This document shows, piece after piece, positions 8,452-18,403 of a stretch of DNA of 64,000 nt. This DNA is from VXNE01 sp963668365 (GTDB lineage: Bacteria > Pseudomonadota > Gammaproteobacteria > Pseudomonadales > Azotimanducaceae), in assembly GCA_963668365.1 (NCBI GenBank), contig OY764266.1, positions 372,001 through 436,000 on the forward strand, written 5' to 3'. Position 1 is the stretch's first letter. Every line of letters begins with the position of its first letter. A model generated the notes under the pieces. That model was not told where the DNA came from, ran no database searches, and saw nothing but the letters and a program-made list of their open reading frames with translations. The position numbers and the translations under genes were made by a program.

Positions 8452-8720
8452 AGCACCGTCTCCTACTTTCCGCCCTTGATCGCGATATCAAACACAGTGA
8501 TGGCGAGGCTCCTTTAAGACTTCACTGACCAGCCACGGAAAATCCGCGCAACGGCACGTCCAAGCATAACCTGCAATGGTGGTATGGGTGGCGCCAGAGC
8601 GCCGAGCCGATAGGATGCAACTCGGAACATGTGCTCGGAGATGCAGGGAGTGCGCCCTCTGCTCGGCAACGGCTGATCTTGTAGAATCGCTCGGATGAAT
8701 CGAGAACTAGGAGGGAAGCG
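8452..8720. other. Intergenic region between divergent genes
   Basis: This is 269 bases between the divergently transcribed ATPase gene and the small gene at 8721. I see no convincing gene. It presumably holds the promoters of both directions. An AGGAGGGAAG ribosome binding site just before 8721 is clear. Confidence 0.45.
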
Positions 8721-9026
8721 ATGGGGAGCCTGACGCCTGGAACCCGGCTCAAGAGTGCGGTTTGCACGACCGAAATCATGGTTATCACGGCGCCGCCGGA
8801 AGACATCGAGATCACCTGTGGCGGCGAGCCCATGAGTCGGGGCGCGGACGCCGATGGCCCAAGCGTGCACCGGGATCACGCCGAGGGTTCCGTGATCGGC
8901 AAGCGGTACACAAACGAGGATGGGAGCCTGGAGGTGCTGTGCGTCAAGGCCGGGGAGGGGTCGCTGTGGGCTGGCGGCGCGGCGATGAAGATCAAGGACG
9001 CCACGAAACTTCCGAAGACCGACTGA
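8721..9026 (+). CDS. Small conserved hypothetical protein next to acyl-CoA synthetase
   Basis: The protein has 101 aa, and its ATG is preceded by a very strong AGGAGG. It reads LTPGTRLKSAVCTTEIMVIT, then IEITCGGEPM, GKRYTNEDGSLEVLCVKAGE, and ends IKDATKLPKTD. The conserved look (CGGxPM, GKRY, LEVLCxKxGxGSL, KDAxxLP) recalls a small family I associate with genes for acyl-CoA synthetases and steroid or aromatic acid breakdown, but I know no function. Three Cys residues could bind metal. The acyl-CoA synthetase gene starts 77 bases downstream on the same strand, so the two are probably one transcript. Confidence 0.7.
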   Translation: MGSLTPGTRLKSAVCTTEIMVITAPPEDIEITCGGEPMSRGADADGPSVHRDHAEGSVIGKRYTNEDGSLEVLCVKAGEGSLWAGGAAMKIKDATKLPKTD

Positions 9027-9103
9027 TTGGACACCAAGGGGCTTGAAACCTCGCGCGCCGTCATGCGGGCGCGAGAGACGGCCTTGCCGACGGAGGTACA
9101 CCC

Positions 9104-10621
9104 TTGAACATCATGATGCTGCTGGAGATGGCGGTGGCGGGATATGGAGACCGCGTCGCCTTCGTTGATGCCGAGGCGCAGCAATCAATCACGTACCAGG
9201 GCCTGTTCGATGCGGCCCAGAACGCCGCGAGCGATCTGCGCACATCGCAGGCGTCCCGATTCGCAATCCTCGACGTATCAAACCTCGCGGTCCCGATCGG
9301 CCTTTTCGCATCGAGCTGGGCCGGCATGCCCTATGTGCCGATCAGCTACCGCCTGACCGACGACGAGATCGACGGACTGGTGGAACGGGTCAGGCCAGCG
9401 TACCTGGTGACGGACGAGGACCACATCGAGCACTTCCACACCGATTCGATCGTGCGCTGGCATTCCCGAAACGAGTTTCTGACCCTCGCCCGGAACGGCT
9501 CCGCCAATGGCGCCGAGCCCTGGTCGATGGACGGAGACGACACGGCGGCGCTGCTGTTTACCAGCGGCACGACGGGCGTGCCGAAAGCCGCCGTATTGCG
9601 GCAGAAACACCTCGTCTCCTACATCCTCGGCTCCGTCGATTTCATGTCCGCCGACACTTCGGAGACCGCGCTGATCTGCGTGCCGCCCTACCATGTGGCG
9701 GGGATCGCCGCCGTACTGAGTTCCGTCTATTCCGGCCGTCGCGCGGTACAACTCGCCAACTTCACGCCGGAGGCGTGGATCGAACTGGCGCGCGCCGAGG
9801 AGGTCACCACCGCATTCGTCGTGCCCACCATGCTGCGGCGCATCGTCGAAGCGCTCGAACACGAACACCACGCGCAGATGCCGCACCTGCAATCGCTTTC
9901 CTACGGCGGCGGGAAGATGCCGCTGCCGGTGATCGAACGGGCGATGGCGCTGTTTCCGGACACCGATTTCACGAACGCTTATGGGCTTACGGAGACCAGC
10001 TCGACCATCACCGTCTTGGGGCCAGACGCGCATCGAGGCGCCGCGGCAAGCGAAGATCGTGCCGGTCGCCGAAGGCTCGCTTCCGTCGGAGTGCCATTGC
10101 CCGGCATCGAGATCGAAATCCGCGACGACGAGGGCCGCGTTCTCGGTCCCCGCGAGCACGGCGAAATCTACGTCCGGGGCGAGCAGGTGTCCGGCGAATA
10201 CGAAGGCATCGGCAAGCTGACCGACGACGAGGGCTGGTTTCCCACCCGGGACGGCGGTTTCCTCGACAACGAAGGCTACCTGTTCCTCGAGGGCCGCGCC
10301 GACGACGTCATCGTTCGCGGCGGCGAGAACATGTCGCCGGGTGAGATCGAGGATGTGATGATGACGCACGACGCGGTGTCCGATGTGGCCATCGTCGGCG
10401 TGCCGGACGAAGAGTGGGGAGAGGCGGTGGTCGGCGTCGTGGTGCTGAAACACGACGCCACGGTCGAGTCACTGCAGCAATGGGTCAGGGATCGAATGCG
10501 CTCGTCCCGCGTGCCGGAATGGCTCGAGTTCTGGGACGAGTTGCCTTACAACGAGACCGGGAAGTTGTTGCGGCGCGAGGTGCGTGCGCGCCTGACAGAG
10601 TCCACGTCCGGAAACGGCTGA
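9104..10621 (+). CDS. Acyl-CoA synthetase (class I adenylate-forming enzyme)
   Basis: The protein has 505 aa and activates a carboxylic acid as acyl-AMP and then acyl-CoA. The AMP-binding signature LLFTSGTTGVPKAAVLR (~residues 148-165), the A5 motif TNAYGLTETSSTI, the A7/A8 hinge (GWFPTRDGGFLD and GRADDVIVRGGENMSPGEIE) and the catalytic Lys segment YNETGKLLRREV near the C-terminus are all present. TTG 9104 is favoured as start because GGAGG lies seven bases upstream; ATG 9113 would be too far from it. Specificity (fatty acid, steroid acid or aromatic acid) cannot be read. With the upstream small gene and the DUF35/thiolase genes, it fits catabolism of a bulky or branched acid. Confidence 0.9.
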   Translation: MNIMMLLEMAVAGYGDRVAFVDAEAQQSITYQGLFDAAQNAASDLRTSQASRFAILDVSNLAVPIGLFASSWAGMPYVPISYRLTDDEIDGLVERVRPAYLVTDEDHIEHFHTDSIVRWHSRNEFLTLARNGSANGAEPWSMDGDDTAALLFTSGTTGVPKAAVLRQKHLVSYILGSVDFMSADTSETALICVPPYHVAGIAAVLSSVYSGRRAVQLANFTPEAWIELARAEEVTTAFVVPTMLRRIVEALEHEHHAQMPHLQSLSYGGGKMPLPVIERAMALFPDTDFTNAYGLTETSSTITVLGPDAHRGAAASEDRAGRRRLASVGVPLPGIEIEIRDDEGRVLGPREHGEIYVRGEQVSGEYEGIGKLTDDEGWFPTRDGGFLDNEGYLFLEGRADDVIVRGGENMSPGEIEDVMMTHDAVSDVAIVGVPDEEWGEAVVGVVVLKHDATVESLQQWVRDRMRSSRVPEWLEFWDELPYNETGKLLRREVRARLTESTSGNG

Positions 10622-10828
10622 GAGGACTTCTTCGTCGCGGCGCCGGATCAGGAACTGGATGTGGCCAAGAGCAGCCAACCGTGACACCCCGACCGTGGCG
10701 GCCCACGCCAGCGGACTCAGGATCGAAATCTGTCGCCGTTCAACGAATCCTGTTCCACACTTGTGGATTGGGTGTGACAATGCGCGCGCCAAAAGAAGCC
10801 ATCCCCGTGCTTTGCGGAGGAATCGCAA

Positions 10829-13786
10829 ATGCCCAGATCGAGATTCTCCAAGGCCGCTCTGGCGGCAGCAGTAGCCATTCCGGCCAGCGCCATGTCGGCG
10901 CAACAACAAGAAATCGAAGAGGAAGCCACGATTGAGGAGATCGTAGTGGTCGGATCCCATATCCGTGGCGCGCAGATCACCGATGCCTTGCCGGTTTCGA
11001 TCATCAGCGAGGAAGATATCGAAGCTCTCGGCGTCCAGTCCGGGGATGAGTTGCTCGAGTTCGTCGCGGAACAGGGTCAGAACTATTTCAGCGAGTCGGA
11101 GAACATCTCCGGCGGGGTGAACGCGGCCCGCGGCGATATCGGCGCCTTCAACCTGCGCAATCTCGGTACCGGCAATACGCTGGTGCTGCTCAACGGGCGC
11201 CGTATGGTCAACTCGGCCGCCTACCAGACCGAGGAAGTCGGCGGCAGTTTTGTGCCGGTGAATTCGGTGAACTCGCAGTCGGTTTCCGGCATCAGCGTGC
11301 GCCGGATCGAGATACTCAAGGACGGCGCTTCGGCGCTCTACGGGGCCGACGCGGTGGCCGGCGTAGTCAACTATGTGCTGCGCAACGATTTCGACGGATT
11401 GCGGATCAGCATGCGTCACGACAACTACGAAAGCCTGCCCCGCAATGACGCGCGCGCCACCATCGAATGGGGCCGTTCGCTCAACGGGGGCGCAACCCGG
11501 GTTGGGATTTTCGCGACTTATTTCAGCCGGGGTCGGGTCAACTCCCAGGACGACCCACGCTGGGCCGATTCGGACTTCCGCTACCGGGTGGAAGACCTTG
11601 AATTCCAGACGACGGTTTTCCGCAACAACAGCGCCAACTCCTCTTTCGGCCAGTACGATGTCGTCCCGAGTGTTTCCCGCACCAGCCTTCGCAATGCCAT
11701 CACCGACTCCCGCGGCGAGTTTGAAACCTATCCCGCAGGCCACGAGAAATGTCAGTACCCGATCAATATCGAGGTATGCGGCGGAGTGGACGGCCAGGGC
11801 ACCTATCGCTACAACAACAACCAAGACCGCGACCTGTATTCGGAACTGGAACGGCTGAACACCTACGCCTACCTCGAACACGATTTCGACAACGGCATGC
11901 AGGCTTTCGGCGAATTCACCTGGTACTGGTCCGATACCAACACGACGCGCCATAGTTCCACCAGGCTGAGTGCGGTCGCCAAGTTCCGCATGGCCGCCGA
12001 CGCCTACTACAACCCCCTCGGTCCCTGTGGCTCGCCGAATCGCATGCCGGACAGCGTGATTGGCGACAATGTCCCTTGCGGTGGGCTTGAGTTGGAACTC
12101 GACAACTACCGCTTCGCGCAGGTACCGCGTGTCGTCGATGTGGACGGCAATACCTATCGCTTCATCGGCGGCCTGCGCGGCTCATGGGGAGACTGGGACT
12201 GGGAAGGCGCGTACACCTGGTCCCTCGCCGAACGGCTCGACGTCACGCACAACCGCATTTCCAACACGCTGATGACCGAGGCGCTCAGGGATACGACCCC
12301 GGCGGGTTTCAATCCCTTCGCACCTTATACCGGCAGCAATATCGAGCGCACACTGGTCGACGTACGCCGGCGCAATGAGCAGGAGCTGAACATGCTCGAC
12401 TTCAAGCTGTCTCAAAGCGCCCTTTTCGAAATGCCTGCCGGTCCCGTAGGGGTGCTCGCGGGAGTCGAAGTCAGGGACGAACAATTTGTTGACGATCGCG
12501 ACCCACGGCTGGATGGCCAGATCGTGTTCACCGACCGTACCGGCAATAGCTATCCTTTCATCTCCGACGTCGCCAATTCCAGCCCCACCGCCGACAGTTT
12601 CGGCGAGCGCCGGGTCGTCTCCGTTTTCGGCGAATTGGCGATCCCCGTGATCGAGGGTCTCGACCTCCAGGCCGCGGTGCGCTGGGAAGACTTCTCCGAT
12701 GTGGGCAGCACCGCCGTGGGCAAGCTTGCAGCCGGATACCGCGTGATCGACCAGGTAATGCTGCGGGCATCCTGGTCCGAGGCTTTTCGGGCGCCCAATC
12801 TGATTACGATCAACGAGTCACTGGTCGCGCGCTCCAATACCCGGCAGGACTATTCCTGCCTCTATCTCGATCCCGCAGAAGACGTTCTCGACTGTTCCTA
12901 CGGCATGCAGCGCCTCGCCAAGGGCAGTCGGCTGCTGCGACCCGAGGAATCGACCAATACGTCGTTTGGCATCGTGCTGGAGCCAATCGATGGCCTGACG
13001 ATCACATACGACAGGTGGAGTATCGAAAAGACCGACACTATCGGTCTGTTCGGCGAGGAAAACCATGTTGCGCTTGACCTGTTGATGAGGCTGCGTGCCG
13101 GTGCCGACAACTGCGCTTCACTGCAGGGCAATCCGGCCGTAGCCAGGAATCCGGAAGCCGACGAGGACTATCTGCCGTACTTCGGCCCCGCAGGACTGTG
13201 CCCCTTCGGCGAAGTCGTCCAGGTCGACGACAATTACGCCAACCTCGATACTCGCACCGTGGCAGGGCATGACGTCGCGGTCTACTTCGAGTTCGAAACG
13301 GGCTTCGGCGATTTCGCTCTCCGCTATGCCGGATCCTGGCTCGACGAGTACCAGCAGGAAGCGGGTGGCCAGGCCGCAGTGCTGGTGGCTGCACGGGACT
13401 CGGGGGAGTTGCCGGACTCGGTGCCGGTAGTCGGTTTTGCCAACCTGGTCCGCCAGGACGGCAATCCCGAGCACAAGGACAGCTTCCGCCTGGGCTGGAA
13501 CTCCGGCGACTGGGGCGTTTCGGTCACCGGGCTGCGCTATGGCGACTTCTACCAGATATTGAGCGATGGCCGGGAGTTTCCGATTCCGTCGATGGCGACC
13601 TTCAATCTCAGCCTCACCCATGACTTTCACGCCTTCGGCGCAAACAGCCGCGTGCGCTTGGGTATCAACAACTTGACGGACAGGCGGGCACCGTTGGCGG
13701 ACGACTCCTTCGGCTATTTCGCCGACCAGCACCGCGATCTGGGAAGGTACTACTACCTGGACCTGCGCCTCGATTTCAGGGAATGA
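10829..13786 (+). CDS. TonB-dependent outer-membrane receptor
   Basis: The protein has 985 aa. A signal peptide (SKAALAAAVAIPASAMSA) is followed by a TonB-box-like IEEIVVVGSHIRG and a plug domain (SIISEEDIEALGVQSGDELL, then FNLRNLGTGNTLVLLNGRRM, then VRRIEILKDGASALYGADAV). The rest is a long beta-barrel with many aromatic-rich strands ending in YYYLDLRLDFRE. The ATG 10829 start has GGAGGAATC upstream. Such receptors import large or scarce compounds across the outer membrane; the loop-rich sequence gives no sure substrate. The next gene overlaps by four bases and encodes an exported gamma-glutamyltransferase, so the substrate could be a peptide-like or glutathione-like compound, though this is only inference. 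Confidence 0.93.
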   Translation: MPRSRFSKAALAAAVAIPASAMSAQQQEIEEEATIEEIVVVGSHIRGAQITDALPVSIISEEDIEALGVQSGDELLEFVAEQGQNYFSESENISGGVNAARGDIGAFNLRNLGTGNTLVLLNGRRMVNSAAYQTEEVGGSFVPVNSVNSQSVSGISVRRIEILKDGASALYGADAVAGVVNYVLRNDFDGLRISMRHDNYESLPRNDARATIEWGRSLNGGATRVGIFATYFSRGRVNSQDDPRWADSDFRYRVEDLEFQTTVFRNNSANSSFGQYDVVPSVSRTSLRNAITDSRGEFETYPAGHEKCQYPINIEVCGGVDGQGTYRYNNNQDRDLYSELERLNTYAYLEHDFDNGMQAFGEFTWYWSDTNTTRHSSTRLSAVAKFRMAADAYYNPLGPCGSPNRMPDSVIGDNVPCGGLELELDNYRFAQVPRVVDVDGNTYRFIGGLRGSWGDWDWEGAYTWSLAERLDVTHNRISNTLMTEALRDTTPAGFNPFAPYTGSNIERTLVDVRRRNEQELNMLDFKLSQSALFEMPAGPVGVLAGVEVRDEQFVDDRDPRLDGQIVFTDRTGNSYPFISDVANSSPTADSFGERRVVSVFGELAIPVIEGLDLQAAVRWEDFSDVGSTAVGKLAAGYRVIDQVMLRASWSEAFRAPNLITINESLVARSNTRQDYSCLYLDPAEDVLDCSYGMQRLAKGSRLLRPEESTNTSFGIVLEPIDGLTITYDRWSIEKTDTIGLFGEENHVALDLLMRLRAGADNCASLQGNPAVARNPEADEDYLPYFGPAGLCPFGEVVQVDDNYANLDTRTVAGHDVAVYFEFETGFGDFALRYAGSWLDEYQQEAGGQAAVLVAARDSGELPDSVPVVGFANLVRQDGNPEHKDSFRLGWNSGDWGVSVTGLRYGDFYQILSDGREFPIPSMATFNLSLTHDFHAFGANSRVRLGINNLTDRRAPLADDSFGYFADQHRDLGRYYYLDLRLDFRE

Positions 13787-16443
13787 GGCCCGGTCGGCAG
13801 ATCCAGAACAGACTCGGCGCCAGACTGCGCAAGTCCAGGCAACGACCACGCTTGCTTGCATGCATGACCGGGCCCCGATCTGTCAGTGCGGCCAGCGGAA
13901 TACTCGCGCTCCTGCTGGCCTGCCAACCGCTCTGGGCCCAGCCCCTGGGCGGCAGTGGGGCCACGCAGTCCATCATCCGCTATGACAGGATCCATCACCC
14001 CGAAGTCACCACCGGTGGCATGGTTGTCAGCCAGAACGCGCTTGCCAGCGAAGTCGGTCGGCGGATTCTGCTCGCGGGAGGCAATGCGGTCGACGCCTCG
14101 GTCGCAATGGGATTCGCGCTGGCGGTCACCTTGCCGCGGGCGGGCAATCTCGGCGGAAGCGGCTTCATGCTGGTGTACATGGTCGGTTCGGGCGGACCCG
14201 AAGATGTGCTTGCCCTCGATTTCCGCTCGGCGGCTCCAGCCGCAGCGCGCAGCGCGGATTTTCGCGACGGGAATGGCGAAATTCGCTGGGATGAACTGAC
14301 CTTCGGCCCGAGAGCGGCTGCAGTGCCAGGCACGGTTGCCGGCCTCGAAGAAGCCTGGCGGCGCTTCGGTTCGCTGCCGTGGCACGAAGTGCTTGCGCCC
14401 GCGATAGAACTTGCAGAAAACGGCATCGAAGTCAGCACCGACCTGGCGTTCGCGCTTTCCGAAGCGCTCACCGTGATGCGCGAGTCACCGAGCAGCATGG
14501 CGGCCTATGCCCGGGCGGACGGCTCGGCGTACGCCGCCGGAGAGACGCTGATCCAGCCCGATCTGGCCTGGTCCCTGCGCGACATCAGCGAACATGGCGC
14601 CGAGGCGTTCTATGGCGGCGCCATAGCCCGCAAGATCGTCGGATACATGGAACAGGCCAATGGCCTGATCAGCGCCACGGACCTTGGAAACTACCGCGTG
14701 CGGGTCCGGCAAGCCATCGCCACCGATTACCGAGGCTATCGCGTGGTTACCGTACCGCCGAGCAGCGCCGGCGGACTCGCACTATTGCAAATGCTGAATG
14801 TGCTCGGCCACTTCGACCTGCGCAGCCTGCCTCAGGGTTCGGCGGCGAGCATGCACCTGCTTGCGGAGACGATGAAGCTCGGCAACGCCAACCGCAGGGA
14901 GGGCATAGGCGATTCGGATTTTGTCGAAGTTCCCATCGCGGGCATTCTGAGCGCGGACATTGCCCGGGACATGGCGGAGCGGATCGATCCGGACCGGGCC
15001 ATGCCCGTGGCGGAAATCTCGCCGATGAACGCCTTTCCCTACGAAAGCCGGGACACCACGCACTTTTCCGTCGTGGACGGTGCCGGCAATGCCGTGTCGA
15101 CGACCTACACGCTCGGTCATTCCTTCGGCTCGGGAGCAGTCGTCCCGGGCACGGGGATCATTCTTGACAACCAGATGCGCAATTTCTCGTTTCGCGATCC
15201 GGATGCGCACGCCAATCGCCTCGAGCCCGGCAAGCGGGTCGCCTCCACCATGACGCCAACGATGGTGTTCGATGAGAATAGCGAACTGTTTCTCGTGACG
15301 GGCACGCCGGGCGGCAGCCGAATTCACAGCGTCATCCTGCAGATCATCGTCAATACCGTCGACTACGGCATGAACATCGCCGAGGCGACTCATGCCCCGC
15401 GCATCTACCAGGCCTGGCGTGAGCCGGAACTTGGCGTGGAGAGCGGCGTCAGCGCCGACAGCCTGCGCCTCCTGGAAGCATTGGGACACGAAATCGAAGT
15501 CCAGCAGACCATGGGGAGCACGCAGTCAATCATGCTGCGCGACGGGCTGCTCCACGGCGCCGCCGACCCCCGCCGCCCCGGCGCCCTGGCCCTCGGGGTG
15601 GATGCAACGCGAGCGCCACGCCGTGAGCAAACAGTTGCCCCGCAACTGCCCCTGCGAGGGAGCGAAAACGCCCGGCCGCAGCCGCTCAAGACCACACTGG
15701 CAGATCCCGCCCCCGAGCGCGTTCTTTTCGTCGGCAACAGCTATTTCTATTACAACGACAGCCTCCATAACCACGTCTCGCGCATGATCGCGTCTCTCGA
15801 CCCGGAGCTTGGCGCGCGCATCAAGTTCAAGTCGGCAACGATTGGAGGCGCAGCCCTGAGCCACCACCCTATCGGCAGTCACTTGACGCCGGGCAGCCTT
15901 GGTATCGACGAGCCATTCGAACTGGTCATCCTGCAAGGCGGCAGCGGCGAACCATTGCGTGATCGGCGGCGCCGGGAATTCGCGCGAACCGCGGCTGAAT
16001 TCGAGGACAGGATCACTGCCGCCGGCGGAGAGACTGCGCTCTACATGACCCACGCCTACCGGCCGCCACACGACCGCTACGATCCCGGCATGATCGAGCT
16101 GATCGAAACACTCTACATGGAAACCGCGAACGAAATCGGCGCGCTCGTGATTCCCGTTGGCCTGGCCTTCGAGGAAGCCTACCGGCGCCGTCCGGATATC
16201 GTCCTTCACAAGCGATTCGACGGCAGCCACCCCGGTCTGCTCGGCACCTATCTCGCCGCCAGCGTAGTCGTCGCCAGCGTCTGGGAACTCTCCCCCGTCG
16301 GCAGCAGCTACGACTACTTCGGCACGGTAAGCGAGGAAGACGCCCGCTTCCTGCAACAGGTGGCTCAGGACGTGGTAGAGGAATTTCAACGCCGTTCATT
16401 GAGCGAACGAGACAGGGAAATCGTAGCGGCACCAGGCGCCTGA
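13783..16443 (+). CDS. Exported gamma-glutamyltransferase fused to a C-terminal SGNH-like domain
   Basis: The frame gives 886 aa from ATG 13783 (overlapping the receptor stop). ATG 13864 would give a more normal signal peptide (SAASGILALLLACQPLWAQ). Residues ~60-600 are a gamma-glutamyltransferase: VTTGGMVVSQNALASEVGR, GNAVDASVAMGFALAVTLP, and DTTHFSVVDGAGNAVSTTYT with the nucleophile Thr at ~425, then GTPGGSRIHSVILQ. GGTs self-cleave before that Thr and transfer or hydrolyse gamma-glutamyl groups, usually in the periplasm. After a linker, residues ~650-880 form an SGNH/GDSL-like domain (RVLFVGNSYFYYNDSL, LVILQGGSGEP, FDGSHPGLLGTYLAA), with Ser of GNS and the D-x-x-H block at the expected places. 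The extra domain is unusual for a GGT and may add an esterase activity. Confidence 0.86.
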   Translation: MRPGRQIQNRLGARLRKSRQRPRLLACMTGPRSVSAASGILALLLACQPLWAQPLGGSGATQSIIRYDRIHHPEVTTGGMVVSQNALASEVGRRILLAGGNAVDASVAMGFALAVTLPRAGNLGGSGFMLVYMVGSGGPEDVLALDFRSAAPAAARSADFRDGNGEIRWDELTFGPRAAAVPGTVAGLEEAWRRFGSLPWHEVLAPAIELAENGIEVSTDLAFALSEALTVMRESPSSMAAYARADGSAYAAGETLIQPDLAWSLRDISEHGAEAFYGGAIARKIVGYMEQANGLISATDLGNYRVRVRQAIATDYRGYRVVTVPPSSAGGLALLQMLNVLGHFDLRSLPQGSAASMHLLAETMKLGNANRREGIGDSDFVEVPIAGILSADIARDMAERIDPDRAMPVAEISPMNAFPYESRDTTHFSVVDGAGNAVSTTYTLGHSFGSGAVVPGTGIILDNQMRNFSFRDPDAHANRLEPGKRVASTMTPTMVFDENSELFLVTGTPGGSRIHSVILQIIVNTVDYGMNIAEATHAPRIYQAWREPELGVESGVSADSLRLLEALGHEIEVQQTMGSTQSIMLRDGLLHGAADPRRPGALALGVDATRAPRREQTVAPQLPLRGSENARPQPLKTTLADPAPERVLFVGNSYFYYNDSLHNHVSRMIASLDPELGARIKFKSATIGGAALSHHPIGSHLTPGSLGIDEPFELVILQGGSGEPLRDRRRREFARTAAEFEDRITAAGGETALYMTHAYRPPHDRYDPGMIELIETLYMETANEIGALVIPVGLAFEEAYRRRPDIVLHKRFDGSHPGLLGTYLAASVVVASVWELSPVGSSYDYFGTVSEEDARFLQQVAQDVVEEFQRRSLSERDREIVAAPGA

Positions 16444-16492
16444 TCGAGTCCATGTTCCCGCAACGCCCGGCGGCGGCACTCCGCCGACAGTC

Positions 16493-18403
16493 CTACTCGA
16501 CGCCGGTCCGCGTACTTTCGAGATATGCGATCACCATGTCCGCCGCTTCGTCGACGGACAGCTTCGTCGTATCGATACGCAACTCCGGATCCTGGGGCGC
16601 CTCGTAGGGTGAATCGACTCCGGTGAAATTGACGAGATCGCCTTTCCGGGCCTTGGCGTAGAGTCCCTTCGGGTCGCGCGCTTCGCAGATTTCAAGGGGC
16701 GTGTCCACATGGATTTCGACGAACTCGCCCTCTTCCACCAGGGCGCGGGCCATCTCGCGCTCCGACCGGAACGGCGAGATGAAGGAAACGATCACGATCA
16801 GTCCGGCATCTACCATCAACCTGGCGACTTCGGCGATCCGGCGGATGTTCTCCACCCGGTCCTGATCGGTAAATCCCAGATCCTTGTTCAGGCCGTGCCG
16901 GACATTGTCGCCGTCCAGAAGGTAGGTGTACCGGTCCAGCGCCTGGAGCTTCTGCTCCAGGCGGTCGGCGATCGTCGACTTGCCGGCGCCCGACAGTCCG
17001 GTCAGCCACAGGACGCATGGCTTCTGGCCGATGGCGCGGGACCGCGCCGCCTTGTCGACGTTCATTTCCCGCCACGAGATATTGCTGGCGCGACGGAGCG
17101 CGAAATCGATCACGCCCGCGCCGACGGTGGCGTTGGTGATTCTGTCGATCAGGACGAAGCCGCCGGTCTGGCGACTCTCCGAATAGGGGTCGAACGGTAC
17201 GGCGCGGTCGAGCGAGATCTTGCAATAGCCGATTTCGTTCAGGTCCAGCGTCTTGGCGGCCAGGTGACCCCCCGAGTCGATGTCGACGCGATGAGTCAGA
17301 TCGGTGATCTGGGCCACCCCGGCGGCGCTGGCAAGACGGATCGAATAGTGCCTTTCGGGCAGCATGGGCTGCGTATCCATCCAGATCAGGTGCACCGCAA
17401 AGTGATCGGCGATCTCGGGCGGATGTTCCGCATCCCCGATCATGTCGCCGCGGCCGACATCGATTTCGTCAGCCAGCACGAGGGTCACCGCCTGGCCGGG
17501 CACGGCCCTCTCGAGTTCGCCGGAAGGCCCAAGAATGCGCTCGACCGTCGACCGGCGGCCCGACAGGCCGGCAACGACATCCATGCCGCGCTCGACACAC
17601 CCGGTTGCGACCGTGCCGCCAAACCCCCGAAAGTCCGGATGCGGTCGATTGACCCACTGCACCGGCAGGCGAAATCTTCCGTCGGTCCCCTCGCGCCGGA
17701 TCTCCGCTGACTCCAGCAACTCCAGCAGCGTCGGGCCGACGTACCAGGGCGTGCCGCCGCGCGGCGCGAGAACGTTCTCGCCCGTAAGCGCCGAAACGGG
17801 CACCGCGCCGACCTCTTCGATTCCCATCTCGCCAGCCGTCGCCCGATACTCTTCGACGATGGACGAGAACCTTCCCTCGTCGTAGTCGACCAGGTCCATC
17901 TTGTTGACTGCGAGGATCACCCGCCGGATACCCATCAGCGAAATCACATGACTGTGGCGGCGGGTCTGGGTCAACAAGCCTTTTCGCGCGTCGACGAGAA
18001 TCAGGGCCACATCGGCGTTCGAGGCGCCCGTTGCCATGTTTCGCGTGTATTGCTCATGGCCCGGCGCATCGACCGCGATGAACCTGCGCCTGTCCGTTTC
18101 GAAGTAGCGATGGGCGATATCGATGGTGATCCCCTGTTCGCGCTCCGCCTGCAGTCCATCGATCAGCAAGGCGAGATCTACCGCACTGCCCTGGGTGCCG
18201 TAGGTGCGGCTTTCCACCTCCGCGGCCGCAAGCTGGTCCTCGAAAACGTTCTTCGACTCGTGGAGCAACCGGCCGAGGAGGGTCGATTTGCCATCGTCCA
18301 CCGAACCGCAAATGATGAATCGAAGTTGATCCTTCCCGTCGCGCGCCTCGAGAACGGCGTCGACATCGGGCGGTGGCTCTGCGGATCCCGCGCCTGCCGG
18401 CAT
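16493..18403 (-). CDS. cysNC: Bifunctional sulfate adenylyltransferase subunit 1 / adenylylsulfate kinase
   Basis: The protein has 636 aa. The N-terminal ~430 residues are a CysN GTPase: P-loop ICGSVDDGKSTLLGRLL, switch region EQGITIDIAHRYF, DAPGHEQYTRNM and NKMDLVD. The C-terminal ~200 residues are an APS kinase: P-loop WLTGLSGAGKSTIADRLEQ, LLDGDNVRHGLNKDLGF and FTGVDSPYEAP. Together with CysD it makes adenylylsulfate and then PAPS, the donor for sulfate reduction or sulfation. Its ATG overlaps the cysD stop (TGATG), so the two are translated together. The order cysD-cysNC is standard. Confidence 0.96.
   Translation of the reverse strand: MPAGAGSAEPPPDVDAVLEARDGKDQLRFIICGSVDDGKSTLLGRLLHESKNVFEDQLAAAEVESRTYGTQGSAVDLALLIDGLQAEREQGITIDIAHRYFETDRRRFIAVDAPGHEQYTRNMATGASNADVALILVDARKGLLTQTRRHSHVISLMGIRRVILAVNKMDLVDYDEGRFSSIVEEYRATAGEMGIEEVGAVPVSALTGENVLAPRGGTPWYVGPTLLELLESAEIRREGTDGRFRLPVQWVNRPHPDFRGFGGTVATGCVERGMDVVAGLSGRRSTVERILGPSGELERAVPGQAVTLVLADEIDVGRGDMIGDAEHPPEIADHFAVHLIWMDTQPMLPERHYSIRLASAAGVAQITDLTHRVDIDSGGHLAAKTLDLNEIGYCKISLDRAVPFDPYSESRQTGGFVLIDRITNATVGAGVIDFALRRASNISWREMNVDKAARSRAIGQKPCVLWLTGLSGAGKSTIADRLEQKLQALDRYTYLLDGDNVRHGLNKDLGFTDQDRVENIRRIAEVARLMVDAGLIVIVSFISPFRSEREMARALVEEGEFVEIHVDTPLEICEARDPKGLYAKARKGDLVNFTGVDSPYEAPQDPELRIDTTKLSVDEAADMVIAYLESTRTGVE

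Noticed and set aside
10469..11953. A 494-codon minus-strand frame
   Set aside because: It is antisense to the acyl-CoA synthetase end and the TonB receptor, both certain genes. The same reason removes 9278-10453, 15526-16389 and 25993-27279.
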